Source: Actinomycetota bacterium (GTDB lineage Bacteria; Actinomycetota; Actinomycetes; S36-B12). From it: a stretch of DNA of 64,000 nucleotides. Position 1 is the stretch's first letter. Each line of letters starts with the position of its first letter. The position numbers and the translations under genes were made by a program. The DNA is taken from assembly GCA_030645615.1 (NCBI GenBank), contig JAUSNB010000039.1, positions 45,538 to 109,537 of the forward strand, given 5' to 3'. Under the pieces are notes generated by a model. The model was not told the origin of the DNA. It worked only from the letters and a program-made list of their open reading frames with translations, and made no database searches. Shown in pieces: positions 17,818 to 26,229 of the stretch.

Positions 17818-17868
17818 CCCGCAGCGAAACGCAATCTGACAGTGCGAAGTTTAGTCCTGCCCATATCG

Positions 17869-17896
17869 GGGTAAACCCGTTACTGACAGGTTGCTG
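17869..17896. promoter_or_regulatory. palindromic operator candidate shared with 35,874
   Basis: GGGTAAACCC followed by GTTACTGACAGGTTGCTG. A near-identical sequence, GGGTATACCC followed by GTCACTGTCAGGTTGCTG, lies at 35,874-35,901. Both are between divergent genes, one of which encodes a regulator, so one protein probably binds both. Confidence 0.6.
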
Positions 17897-17938
17897 ACCG
17901 CCGGGTCACCGGCATTCCCAGGACGCGGGGTACCACTG

Positions 17939-18817
17939 ATGGACGACAAGGACCTGGATCCGCTCGTGCGGGATCCGGCGATGGCCTCACCGGCGGCGGC
18001 GTACGCCCTGATCGCCCTGGCCGACGAGGTGACGTTCGATCCCGACGTGGCCGGTGACGTCGTGCTGCTGCTGACCGAACGGCTGAGACCGGGCGGGTCG
18101 CTGGCCCGAGCCCTGCCGTCCCACCCGAACCCGTGCGCCCTGCTCACCGCGGCAGCGAAGAACGCCGCCCTGCAGGCCATCGAGGCCACCGGCCGCCACA
18201 AGCGCGCGATGCACCTGACCGACGACGGCGACCTCACCGCCCTAGAGATCCCCGGCGCCCCGATCGTGCCGACGGCGGGCATCTTCGAACTGCTCGAGGA
18301 CCTCGGCTGGACCGCCGCGCACCTGCAGGCCCTGGCGATCCCCCGGCAGCGGGCCGGCCGCTCCATCCACCCCGGCATCGAGGCGGTGCTGGACAAGGTC
18401 GCGCACTGCTACGGCATCACCGTGCGCTGCCCCGGCTGCCCCAGCCCGATGGACCTGCAACGGCTGGACCTCAACGGTCCCCGATCGTGGCCGGCGCTGG
18501 TCCAGGTCGCCGGCGAATGGGGCTGGTCACCGGACCTCATCGACTACCTGACCACCACGCCCGCGAACATCGGGCACTGGCGCCGCCTGGGCGTCACCCC
18601 ACCGCCGCGGCAGGAGCGGCGCATGGTCGAGGTCGTCCGCAAGATGCGCTGGGAACCCTGGCTGCTGACCGACCCCGACACCATCCGCAACTCCGTCAAG
18701 CCACGCGACCCCCGACACGGCCCCCTCGCCCCCGTCCCCGCCGCCGGCGGTCCCGCGCCGTGCCGGCTGGTCGACCGGATGCGCGCCACCGAGGGGGTCG
18801 CACCGTTGACCGGGTAG
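17939..18817 (+). CDS. conserved element protein, 292 aa (second copy)
   Basis: The paralogue of 4,415-5,287. ATG 17,939 gives MDDKDLDPLVRDP, matching MHNDELDPLIHDP. Conserved regions are DPDVAGDVVLLLTERL, AIPRQRAGRSIHPGIEA, CPGCPSPMDL and TPPPRQERRM. Its last 13 codons (MRATEGVAPLTG and stop) are formed by leader repeat copy D, so the repeat has invaded or replaced the end of this gene. The first copy of the gene has an unrelated C-terminus. Function unknown. Confidence 0.75.
   Translation: MDDKDLDPLVRDPAMASPAAAYALIALADEVTFDPDVAGDVVLLLTERLRPGGSLARALPSHPNPCALLTAAAKNAALQAIEATGRHKRAMHLTDDGDLTALEIPGAPIVPTAGIFELLEDLGWTAAHLQALAIPRQRAGRSIHPGIEAVLDKVAHCYGITVRCPGCPSPMDLQRLDLNGPRSWPALVQVAGEWGWSPDLIDYLTTTPANIGHWRRLGVTPPPRQERRMVEVVRKMRWEPWLLTDPDTIRNSVKPRDPRHGPLAPVPAAGGPAPCRLVDRMRATEGVAPLTG
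18777..18817 (+). promoter_or_regulatory. leader repeat, copy D (inside the end of a gene)
   Basis: GGATGCGCGCCACC, an 11-base segment, then CACCGTTGACCGGGTAG. The TAG is the stop codon of the 292-residue gene, and the next gene starts 43 bases downstream. Confidence 0.65.
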
Positions 18818-18859
18818 GGACCGCACCCGCGGCCCGACCCAGCGACCCGCGGAGACGGC

Positions 18860-19621
18860 ATGCGCGCACCGAGCATCGAGGCGGTCCTGGCGGCACTGGC
18901 CACCCACAGCCCCGCCGACATCGCCGCCGCCATCTACGCCGCAAACGACATCGACGTCGTCGAGACCCTCATCACCGCCCTCGTCGACGCCTCCACCCGG
19001 CTCGCGACCTACCCGCACGACCAGGTCGTCTACGAGGCCGACGCCTTGTTGTACGACACGCTGCGCGCGCCCGTCGCCGACGCGGTGCCGTCCGGCACCA
19101 TCGACATCGACCCCATCGACGTGGCACGCCACCGCGGCATCACCGTCGCCCAGGCGAGCGCGCTACTCGACCGAATACGACAGTCCGACGCCGACGCCGC
19201 CCGACGCCTGGTCGACAGCCCGCTCGACCCCAACTGGACCCTGCCCCAGCAGCAGGTGATGACCTGCATCCGCGAGCTCCTCGCCGCCGACCTCACCCCC
19301 ACCCGGGCCCGCGTCGTCGCGCACGCAACGATGCGCGCCCGCGAGGCGATGCGCCCGCACGAGGGCACCGAGCCGTTCGCCCACCCCGCCAACCCGACGC
19401 TGGCGCCGCGGATCCTCAGTCCGTCGGCAATGACCTGTGTCCCGGCGTGGATGGCACGGATGGACGCCCACCCACCCTGCCTGGACCTGGCCCGGGACCG
19501 CATCGCCTACCTCCTCGCCGCCAAGGCCGCCATGGCCCGCGCCAGCCGCGCCCACCACCACCTCCAGTCCGTCACCGCGCCACCGCGACCGCGGCCGCGA
19601 CCCGCGTGCACGCTGGCGTGA
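18860..19621 (+). CDS. conserved element protein, 253 aa (second copy)
   Basis: The paralogue of 5,365-6,162, sharing AAAIYAAND, the helical LLDRIRQSDADAARRLVDS segment and the C-terminal DRIAYLLAAKAAM. The family is unknown. It is followed by leader repeat copy E and the first conjugation-associated gene, whereas the first copy is followed by xis and int. Confidence 0.7.
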   Translation: MRAPSIEAVLAALATHSPADIAAAIYAANDIDVVETLITALVDASTRLATYPHDQVVYEADALLYDTLRAPVADAVPSGTIDIDPIDVARHRGITVAQASALLDRIRQSDADAARRLVDSPLDPNWTLPQQQVMTCIRELLAADLTPTRARVVAHATMRAREAMRPHEGTEPFAHPANPTLAPRILSPSAMTCVPAWMARMDAHPPCLDLARDRIAYLLAAKAAMARASRAHHHLQSVTAPPRPRPRPACTLA

Positions 19622-19631
19622 GCGCGACGCC

Positions 19632-19698
19632 GGGTGCGAGGCACCGAGCTCGCTCGCACCGTTGACCTCAGTAGAGGCCGGCACCCGTCGGCCTCTAC
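19632..19698 (+). promoter_or_regulatory. leader repeat, copy E, with second hairpin
   Basis: GGGTGCGAGGCACCGAGCTC then GCTCGCACCGTTGACC. GGTGCGAG can pair exactly with CTCGCACC, or the inner CGAGCTCG can fold alone. It continues into a perfect 10-bp hairpin, GTAGAGGCCG / CGGCCTCTAC (19,671-19,698), ending 16 bases before the wall-hydrolase start. Confidence 0.75.
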
Positions 19699-19714
19699 TG
19701 CACCGGGAGGGCGC

Positions 19715-21445
19715 GTGGCGAAGGTCCTGGGCACCGTGGCCGTACTGACCGTGCTCGTCGTGGTCATGCCCGCCGGATGCCTGGGCGCGGTGGGGGTGAT
19801 GGCCGGGGCGATCGCCTCCTCCAGCGCGGCCACCGTCTGCACCCCCGTCATCGGCGCCCAACCCGACGACACGAACCCCGACACGGACGTCGCCCGTGCC
19901 GACGTCGCGGCGACCATCACCCGAACCATGCGTGCCGAAGGGTGGGGCGACCGCGGGGTGCAGCTGGCGATCGCGGTCGCCTGGGCCGAGACACGACTGT
20001 CGAACGCCACCACCGGCACCGGCACCAGTCGCGGGGTGTTCCAGCAACTGGAGGGCTACGCGGGCACCGACCTGCACCCGGATGCGACCAAACGCTGGTG
20101 GGGACCGTGGTCTGGGCAGCGACCCCCCGCAGGCTCGACGACGGCTGACGGGTTCGGACCGGCCACCGCCTGGGGACCCGACGGGTGGGCGACCCACGAC
20201 CGCCGCATGGACGTCGCCACCGCGACGGCGATGTTCTCCGACGCCACCAAGGCCACCCTGACGGTCAGCGGCACGAACTGGCGGACCTGGGGCAACCGCC
20301 CCCCGACCGCCAGCATCACCGACCTCATCGCCACCGCGCAGGCCGTGCAACGGTTCGACGCATCGAGCACCAGCTACGCCGCCGCGCTGACCGGCCCTGA
20401 AGCCGCCCAGTACATAAGGTTTCTCACCACCGCACTCCATCCCGTTGCGCTGACGCCCGCCCCGGCTGGCGACCCAGCCGGAGACCTGCCCCGCGACGGG
20501 CTGCTCATCTTCGGTGACTCCCTCGCCCAGGGGTACGCCTCCGCGGCCCCGGCCCGCGGATTCGGTGGCAGCATCCAGGACGCCACCCGCGTCGACGCCT
20601 CAGCGTCCGACGTCCTGGCCGACCCCGCGTGGAAGACCCGGCTCCGTGACGCCCCCCACCGGGTCGTCATCTCCCTGGGCACGAACGGACCGATCGACGA
20701 CTTCGCAGACGACGCCCGCACCATCCTCGCCGCCCTCCCCGCATCCACGCACGTGTGGTGGCCACGGGTGTGGGGCGGCACCGCCGCGACAGTGAACCCG
20801 GCCCTGGACGCCCTCGCCGCCACCGACCCGCGCCTGCACGTGTTCGACCTCAGAGACATCGCCGCCACTGCGCCCGCACCCGACGGCATCCACCTCACCC
20901 CAGCCGGCTACGCGACCGCCTGGACGGTGATCGCTACTGCGCTCGCCGGTCCCGACACGGGCGCGGTGGACGCGACCAGCACCACCGTCGGCTGCGACCC
21001 CAACGCCCTGGCTTCCGGCACCGCCATCGACCCGGCGTCCATCCCGGCCCCGGACGCGCAGGCCGCGATCGCGGTGGCCGCCGCCTTGACCGGGGTCCAC
21101 TCCGGGGGCCGGTACGTCGCCGAAGGCAACGGCCCCATCGACTTCGACTGCTCCGGGCTGACCGCGTGGGCGTGGCGCCAGGCCGGCGTCGACCTCGTCG
21201 ACTACTCCTACACCCAGCGCGAGGCCACAACGGCGATCCCTCGGGGCGCCGTCCAGCCCGGCGACCTGGTGTTCTGGTTCGGCTCCGACGCCCACCACGT
21301 CGCCATCGTCACCGCCGTCGACGGCGATCAGATCACCATCGCCGAGGCGTCGAACCCGACCAGCGGCCTGCAGGTCCGCACCCTCGGCGGCGCCTGGGAC
21401 GACGCTCACCTGTCCGGCTTCGGACGCGTCACCCGCGCCCGGTAG
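19715..21445 (+). CDS. multidomain cell-wall hydrolase: N-terminal module, SGNH hydrolase, NlpC/P60
   Basis: The 576-residue exported protein starts at GTG 19,715, after CGGGAGG. A hydrophobic signal or anchor (VAVLTVLVVVMPAGCLGAV) is followed by a lysozyme- or transglycosylase-like region (about 60-230, with AVAWAETRLSN and GVFQQLEG). Next is an SGNH/GDSL domain with the nucleophile block IFGDSLAQG and the Asp-His block DGIHLTPAGY. Last is an NlpC/P60 peptidase domain with DCSGLTAWAW and HHVAIVT. It probably opens peptidoglycan for the conjugation channel, as VirB1-like proteins do. An SGNH domain between two wall-lytic modules is unusual and could deacetylate the substrate. Confidence 0.85.
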   Translation: MAKVLGTVAVLTVLVVVMPAGCLGAVGVMAGAIASSSAATVCTPVIGAQPDDTNPDTDVARADVAATITRTMRAEGWGDRGVQLAIAVAWAETRLSNATTGTGTSRGVFQQLEGYAGTDLHPDATKRWWGPWSGQRPPAGSTTADGFGPATAWGPDGWATHDRRMDVATATAMFSDATKATLTVSGTNWRTWGNRPPTASITDLIATAQAVQRFDASSTSYAAALTGPEAAQYIRFLTTALHPVALTPAPAGDPAGDLPRDGLLIFGDSLAQGYASAAPARGFGGSIQDATRVDASASDVLADPAWKTRLRDAPHRVVISLGTNGPIDDFADDARTILAALPASTHVWWPRVWGGTAATVNPALDALAATDPRLHVFDLRDIAATAPAPDGIHLTPAGYATAWTVIATALAGPDTGAVDATSTTVGCDPNALASGTAIDPASIPAPDAQAAIAVAAALTGVHSGGRYVAEGNGPIDFDCSGLTAWAWRQAGVDLVDYSYTQREATTAIPRGAVQPGDLVFWFGSDAHHVAIVTAVDGDQITIAEASNPTSGLQVRTLGGAWDDAHLSGFGRVTRAR

Positions 21446-21472
21446 CGGGCAGATGGCGGCCAGTTGGCAGCC

Positions 21473-21515
21473 GAATGCGCGGCACCGACCTGCCGGACAC
21501 CGTTGACCTAGGTAG
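21473..21515 (+). promoter_or_regulatory. leader repeat, copy F
   Basis: GAATGCGCGGCACC, 12 bases, ACACCGTTGACC and GTAG, then GAGGCCGAACCTCGGCC, which can form a hairpin. It lies about 55 bases before the pilin-like gene. Confidence 0.75.
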
Positions 21516-21570
21516 AGGCCGAACCTCGGCCCGCCCCGTGCACGCACCGATCCGCGAAAGAGGTCCCACC

Positions 21571-21843
21571 ATGCCCACCACTACCGTCGTCGCGGCATTG
21601 ACGATGCCGTACCAGAACTTCCTGTCCGAGCTGGCGACCAGCGTGCAGGTGTACGGCACCGCACTGGCGACGATCGTCCTGGTCGTCTGCGCGTTCGGCT
21701 ACATGGCCGCCAAGGGCGTCAGCCCGCAGAACGCATCCCGCTGGATGGGCGGCATGTTCGCCGCCGTCTTCGCCGCGATCGTCTGCGTCGGCGCACCCAG
21801 CCTGGTCACCATCGTGCAGGGCTGGGCAGCGACCGCGGCGTAG
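21571..21843 (+). CDS. VirB2-like pilin / small conjugation membrane protein
   Basis: The 90-residue protein has two hydrophobic segments (ALATIVLVVCAFGYMAA and GGMFAAVFAAIVCVGA), the layout of TrbC/VirB2-type subunits. ATG 21,571 is preceded by GAAAGAGG. Its position directly before the VirB6-like gene supports a structural role in the type IV secretion channel. Assignment rests on size, topology and context. Confidence 0.65.
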   Translation: MPTTTVVAALTMPYQNFLSELATSVQVYGTALATIVLVVCAFGYMAAKGVSPQNASRWMGGMFAAVFAAIVCVGAPSLVTIVQGWAATAA

Positions 21844-21866
21844 CCGCCCGCTGACCGCCACCACCC

Positions 21867-23288
21867 ATGGACAGCCTCCTCGACGGGATCTTCGGAACCC
21901 TGTTCGACCAAGTCGACCCGCTCGGGATGATCCTGCGCACCCTGATGGCGCTCTTGGCCGACTCCCTGTCCACCCTCATCACCACCGTCTACGCAGGGCT
22001 GTTCGAGATCACCACCGTCGACCTGTCCGCGACCGCCGTGCGCAACATCTGGGCCATCACCACCGGCATCTCCGCATCCCTGGCGGTGATCCTGCTGGTC
22101 ATCGCCGCGTTCCGCGCCATGATCGCCCAGTCCAACCGCTACCTGCTCGAGGCCCTGCCCGGGGTGGTGCTGGCCATCCTGGGACCGCAGTTCATCACCG
22201 TCTTCCTGCCCTGGCTCGCAGCCGCCTCCACCGACCTCGCCCAGGGCATCGTCGCCAGTGCGACCCCCGACCTCGCGGCATCGATGCGGCTGCTGGCCGG
22301 AGTCGGCCCCAACCCCCTGTACGAGGGGCTCGGGCTGATAGCGCCGATCATCGCCGCGATGCTGCTGTTCGGCCTGTCGATGGTGTTCTTCGTCCTGCTG
22401 TTCTGCATGGCCGGCGCCGTCGTGCTCTATGTGCTCAGCCCGTTCGCGTTCGCCGGCCTGGTCATGGCCCCCACCCGCGCCTGGTTCACCAAATGGGCCA
22501 CCGCGATGTTCGCGCTGCTGTTCGCGAAGGTCCCCATCGCGATCCTCCTCGCCCTGTCGGTGTCGCTGTTCGCGAACTCCGCGCACGCCGGCGGCGCCCA
22601 GAGCTTCGTCAACGCCGGCGCCGGCCTCATCCTCGGACTCGGCGCCCTGCTGTCCCCGCTGCTCGCCTACGGACTGTTCTCCTTCATGGGCACCGCCGCC
22701 ACCCGACCCACGGTGCCGTCGACCAACCCCAGCCAGGCGATGGGCAGCACCTACTACGGCACCCAGATGGGCCGCGCCGGGATCAACGGCGTCAAGAACG
22801 CTGCCACCCGGATCCGCGGCGGCACCGGAACCGGCACAACCCCCCGTGGTCCCGCGGGCAGTCTATCCACTGGCACACCCGGTGGTACAGCCGGTGCTGC
22901 GGGCTCGCGTGGCTCCGGCCGCACGGGCAGCACACCCGGCCCCTCCCCGTCGCCGAACGGCCGGCCACGATCCCCCGTCCCCGCACCGATGCGGTCCGCA
23001 CCCGCACGCCCCTTCGCCAGCACCGGCCGCACTCCGGGATCCGCTAGAGCATTGGGTACCGCGCGTACGGGCGGGGCCGCCACCTCGGGCCCTGCCGCAG
23101 CCGGCGGAGCGACAGCCGGGACCGCTGCTGCCGCGGGAGCAGCGACCGCCGGTGTCGGTGCCCTGGTCGTGGTCGGTGCGGCCGCCGGCGCGAAGGCACG
23201 GCGCAGCATCAAGCACGGCCTGACCAGCACCGCGGACGCGATCGCCACCGGAACCGGTCCCGCGATCACCGCCCGCACCGCCACCTGA
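21867..23288 (+). CDS. VirB6/TrbL-like polytopic membrane protein
   Basis: The 473-residue protein has six or more membrane segments in the first 280 residues (for example SASLAVILLVIAAFRAMI and LLFGLSMVFFVLLFCMAGAV), typical of the VirB6/TrbL channel component. Beyond about residue 300 is a low-complexity Gly/Ala/Pro/Thr tail with many short repeats, ending in AAAGAKARRSIKHGL. It belongs to the conjugation operon, 23 bases after the pilin-like gene and 14 before the SCO6880 homologue. Confidence 0.8.
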   Translation: MDSLLDGIFGTLFDQVDPLGMILRTLMALLADSLSTLITTVYAGLFEITTVDLSATAVRNIWAITTGISASLAVILLVIAAFRAMIAQSNRYLLEALPGVVLAILGPQFITVFLPWLAAASTDLAQGIVASATPDLAASMRLLAGVGPNPLYEGLGLIAPIIAAMLLFGLSMVFFVLLFCMAGAVVLYVLSPFAFAGLVMAPTRAWFTKWATAMFALLFAKVPIAILLALSVSLFANSAHAGGAQSFVNAGAGLILGLGALLSPLLAYGLFSFMGTAATRPTVPSTNPSQAMGSTYYGTQMGRAGINGVKNAATRIRGGTGTGTTPRGPAGSLSTGTPGGTAGAAGSRGSGRTGSTPGPSPSPNGRPRSPVPAPMRSAPARPFASTGRTPGSARALGTARTGGAATSGPAAAGGATAGTAAAAGAATAGVGALVVVGAAAGAKARRSIKHGLTSTADAIATGTGPAITARTAT

Positions 23289-23302
23289 CGAAGGAGTCGA
23301 CG

Positions 23303-24787
23303 ATGACGACCGCCGTGACCGACCCGACAGACGACGTGACCGCGGCGTTCCCCCGCCGACCACGGGCGGGCATCGTCATGGGCCTGCGCGCCGGACAGAT
23401 CGCCCTCGTCGCCACGGCAGGCGTCCTCGTGCTGCTCGCGCTGTTCAGTGGGATGGTCCCCGGGCCTGTCCGTGGCCTGGTCATCGGCATCGCGGGCGCG
23501 GCGATCCTGCTCGCCGTCGCCACGGTCGAGGACCGGCCCGGGTACCGGTGGGTCGCCGCCCGCGCCTCGCAGGCCGCCCGAGCCCGACGGGGCAACACCA
23601 CCCTGTCCCGGCCGATCCACCTCGGCGCCGCGCCGATCCCCTCGGTGGACCGGTCGATCGGCCTGCTGCCCGGTCGGGCCGCGTCGATCCAGCTCCACGA
23701 GCACGACGGTGTCGGCTACCTGGTCCACCCGCATCACGGCACCATCACCGCCGTCGTCGAGGTCACCAGTCCGGAGTTCCTGCTGCGCGACCCCGTCGAC
23801 CGCAACTCCCGCGTCGCCGGCTGGGGCCGCGTCCTCGCCGCCGCCACGCGCACCGGTGCGATCCGGCAGGTCCAGCTGCTGGAGCGGTCCATCCCCGACG
23901 ACGGCTCCGCCCTGAGCACCTTCACCCAACTGCACCTGACCACCGACCCGGACTACGCGACGCTGACCGACACCTACCGGGACTTGGTCGGCGATCTGCG
24001 CGGCGGCGCGGACCGCCATCAGAGTTTCCTGGCTATCACCGTCGACCGCGCCCACGCCACCGGTGCCGTCAAGGCCGCCGGGGGAAAGGTCACCGGGCTG
24101 ATCGCTGTGTGGCAGCAGGAGTTCACCCTGCTCGCCAAGATGCTGCCCGCCGCCGGGCTGGAGGTCATCGACCCGCTGTCCGCGCGGCGGATCGGCGAGG
24201 TGGTCCGCACCGGCTTCGACCCGTCGTCCGCGCTGCGCATCCCCGCCGGCCTCTGCGTCGACCCCGCCGTCGCCGGACCCACTGCGGGCCGGGAGGAGTG
24301 GGCGTACCTACGCACCGACGGGGCGTTCCATGCGGTGCTGTGGGTCGCCGAGTGGCCCAACGGGCGCACCGCCGCGGACTTCCTGTGGCCGGTGATCTTC
24401 CCCTCCGGCGTGCAGCGCACCCTGTCCCTGTTCTACCGGCCCTTCACCCGCGCCCAGTCCGAGGCGGCGATCCGCGCCAAGCATTCGGAGATCATCCAGT
24501 CGAGCTTCCTGAAGGACAAGCTCGGCCGCGTCGAGACCCTCACGGACTCCAAGGAGATGACTGACGTCCTGACCCGGGAGGGCGAACTGCTCGCCGGCCA
24601 CGGGGAGGTCGGGCTCCTGGGCATGGTCACCGTGTCCGCGAGCACCCTGGACGATCTCGAGGCCGCCGTCACCTGCGTGCATGCCGCCGCGACGGCGGCG
24701 TCGATGGACCTGCGCCGCGTCCATGGGCAGCAGATGCAGGCGTTCACCGCCGCCGCCCTGCCCCTGGGCATCCCGGTCGTGACCTGA
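23303..24787 (+). CDS. SCO6880 family conjugation protein
   Basis: The 494-residue protein has two membrane helices near the N-terminus (IALVATAGVLVLLALFSG and GLVIGIAGAAILLAVATVE), then a large soluble part with WGRVLAAATRTGAIRQVQLL and WPVIFPSGVQRTLSLFYRPF. This is the SCO6880 family of actinobacterial conjugation operons, thought to combine VirB3-like and accessory VirB4 functions. The stop overlaps the ATPase start (TGATG). Confidence 0.8.
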   Translation: MTTAVTDPTDDVTAAFPRRPRAGIVMGLRAGQIALVATAGVLVLLALFSGMVPGPVRGLVIGIAGAAILLAVATVEDRPGYRWVAARASQAARARRGNTTLSRPIHLGAAPIPSVDRSIGLLPGRAASIQLHEHDGVGYLVHPHHGTITAVVEVTSPEFLLRDPVDRNSRVAGWGRVLAAATRTGAIRQVQLLERSIPDDGSALSTFTQLHLTTDPDYATLTDTYRDLVGDLRGGADRHQSFLAITVDRAHATGAVKAAGGKVTGLIAVWQQEFTLLAKMLPAAGLEVIDPLSARRIGEVVRTGFDPSSALRIPAGLCVDPAVAGPTAGREEWAYLRTDGAFHAVLWVAEWPNGRTAADFLWPVIFPSGVQRTLSLFYRPFTRAQSEAAIRAKHSEIIQSSFLKDKLGRVETLTDSKEMTDVLTREGELLAGHGEVGLLGMVTVSASTLDDLEAAVTCVHAAATAASMDLRRVHGQQMQAFTAAALPLGIPVVT

Positions 24788-26229
24788 TGCGACGTCTCCG
24801 TGGACGCGACCAGGCCACAACGGCTCCGGGACGGGACTGGGCGCGCGCCGCGTACCCGGCGGCCGGCCGGCGCGGTCAGGGTGCGGATCGCACCCGGTTC
24901 ACCCTGCCCGGGCTGCGGGTGTCGACCGCGACCGCCGCGATCGCGTACCCGTTCCTCGCGCAGGCACCGCTGACGCACAAGGGCACGTTCCTGGGCACCA
25001 ACCTGGGCACCGGGGCACCGTTCACGTTCTCCCCGTTCGAGCTGTACCGCGACGGCCTCATCACCAACCCGAACATCCTGGTCGCCGGGGAGATCGGCTC
25101 GGGGAAGACCAACGCCACCTGCGCCCTGACCCTGCGCTCCATCCCCCTGGGCTACAAGGTCGCCGCCGTCGACGCGAAATCCGACTGGGCCCGATTCGCG
25201 AGGAGCTACGGCGGTTCGGCGATCAGCCTGGGACCCGGCCGCGGCAACCGGCTCAACCCCCTGGACGTGTCCGATGCGCTGCTGTCCGCCCGCGTCGACG
25301 CCGAGGGTCAGCGCATCGACCCCGTCGCGGTCGCGAAGAACGCCCAGCTGCGTCTGCTCGAGGCGCTCATCGAGATCCGGCTCGAGCGATCCCTGCACGT
25401 CGACGAGCGCACCGCCCTCGCGTTGGCACTCGAGCAGGCACTTCGGACCAGTGGCGGGTCACCGATCCTGTCCGACGTCGCCGCCGCCCTCCGCGACCCC
25501 GACCCCCAGCTGGCGGCCGGCATCGCCCGCACCGTGGCCGAGGTGCTCGTTGCCGGGAACACCGCCCGGTGGGCGTTCGACGGACTGCTGTCCACTGTCG
25601 CGAAGGACCTGTTCGACGGCCCGTCGACCACCCGGTTCGACTCCACTGCCCCGATCGTGGCGATCGACCTGTCCGACCTCTACAACGACAACGCGAACCT
25701 GTCGATCGCGTTCACCTGCGCCTCCGCCTGGATGGAAGCCGCCCTCGCCACCCCTGGGAACGGGCAGCGGTTCGCCGTCTACGACGAGGCGTGGCGGGTA
25801 CTGGCGCATGCGCATGGCGCGATCGACCGGCTGCAGCAGCAGTTCCGACTCGCCCGCTCCTGGGGCCTGTCGAACGTCCTGGTGCTGCACAACCTGCGCG
25901 ACACCCTCAACATCGGCGCCGCCGACTCGGCCGAACGCAACAAGGCCGAATCCCTCCTTGCCCTGGCGGGCACGAAGATCATCGGCTACCAGCCCGCCAA
26001 GGAGATCCCCCTGACCACCCGGGCCCTGGACCTCACCGCCGCCGAGGCCCACATCATCGCCACCGCCTCCCGCGGGGAGTTCCTCGTCAAGCTGCAGACC
26101 ATCCACGGCATGCGCTCCTACCGCCTCCAGGTCGACCTCCACCCGTATGAGCTCCAGTGGTGGGACACCACCTTCGCGATGAACGACCGGCCCGCGCGCG
26201 CGACTGCCCCAGCGGGTGGTGCGGCGTGA
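24787..26229 (+). CDS. VirB4-like conjugation ATPase
   Basis: The 480-residue ATPase has Walker A GEIGSGKTNA and Walker B FAVYDEAWRVL, followed by the sensor-like SNVLVLHNLRDTL. This pattern belongs to the VirB4/HerA class that energises type IV secretion. It is coupled to both neighbours by overlapping start and stop codons. It lacks the N-terminal VirB4 domain, which may be supplied by the SCO6880 protein encoded upstream. Confidence 0.85.
   Translation: MRRLRGRDQATTAPGRDWARAAYPAAGRRGQGADRTRFTLPGLRVSTATAAIAYPFLAQAPLTHKGTFLGTNLGTGAPFTFSPFELYRDGLITNPNILVAGEIGSGKTNATCALTLRSIPLGYKVAAVDAKSDWARFARSYGGSAISLGPGRGNRLNPLDVSDALLSARVDAEGQRIDPVAVAKNAQLRLLEALIEIRLERSLHVDERTALALALEQALRTSGGSPILSDVAAALRDPDPQLAAGIARTVAEVLVAGNTARWAFDGLLSTVAKDLFDGPSTTRFDSTAPIVAIDLSDLYNDNANLSIAFTCASAWMEAALATPGNGQRFAVYDEAWRVLAHAHGAIDRLQQQFRLARSWGLSNVLVLHNLRDTLNIGAADSAERNKAESLLALAGTKIIGYQPAKEIPLTTRALDLTAAEAHIIATASRGEFLVKLQTIHGMRSYRLQVDLHPYELQWWDTTFAMNDRPARATAPAGGAA

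Noticed and set aside
13386..21515. Leader repeats as conserved small peptides (MRGT...)
   Set aside because: Several copies could encode MRGTE-like peptides, but the variable segment is 11 or 12 bases long, so the frame after it is not conserved; conservation is at nucleotide level.
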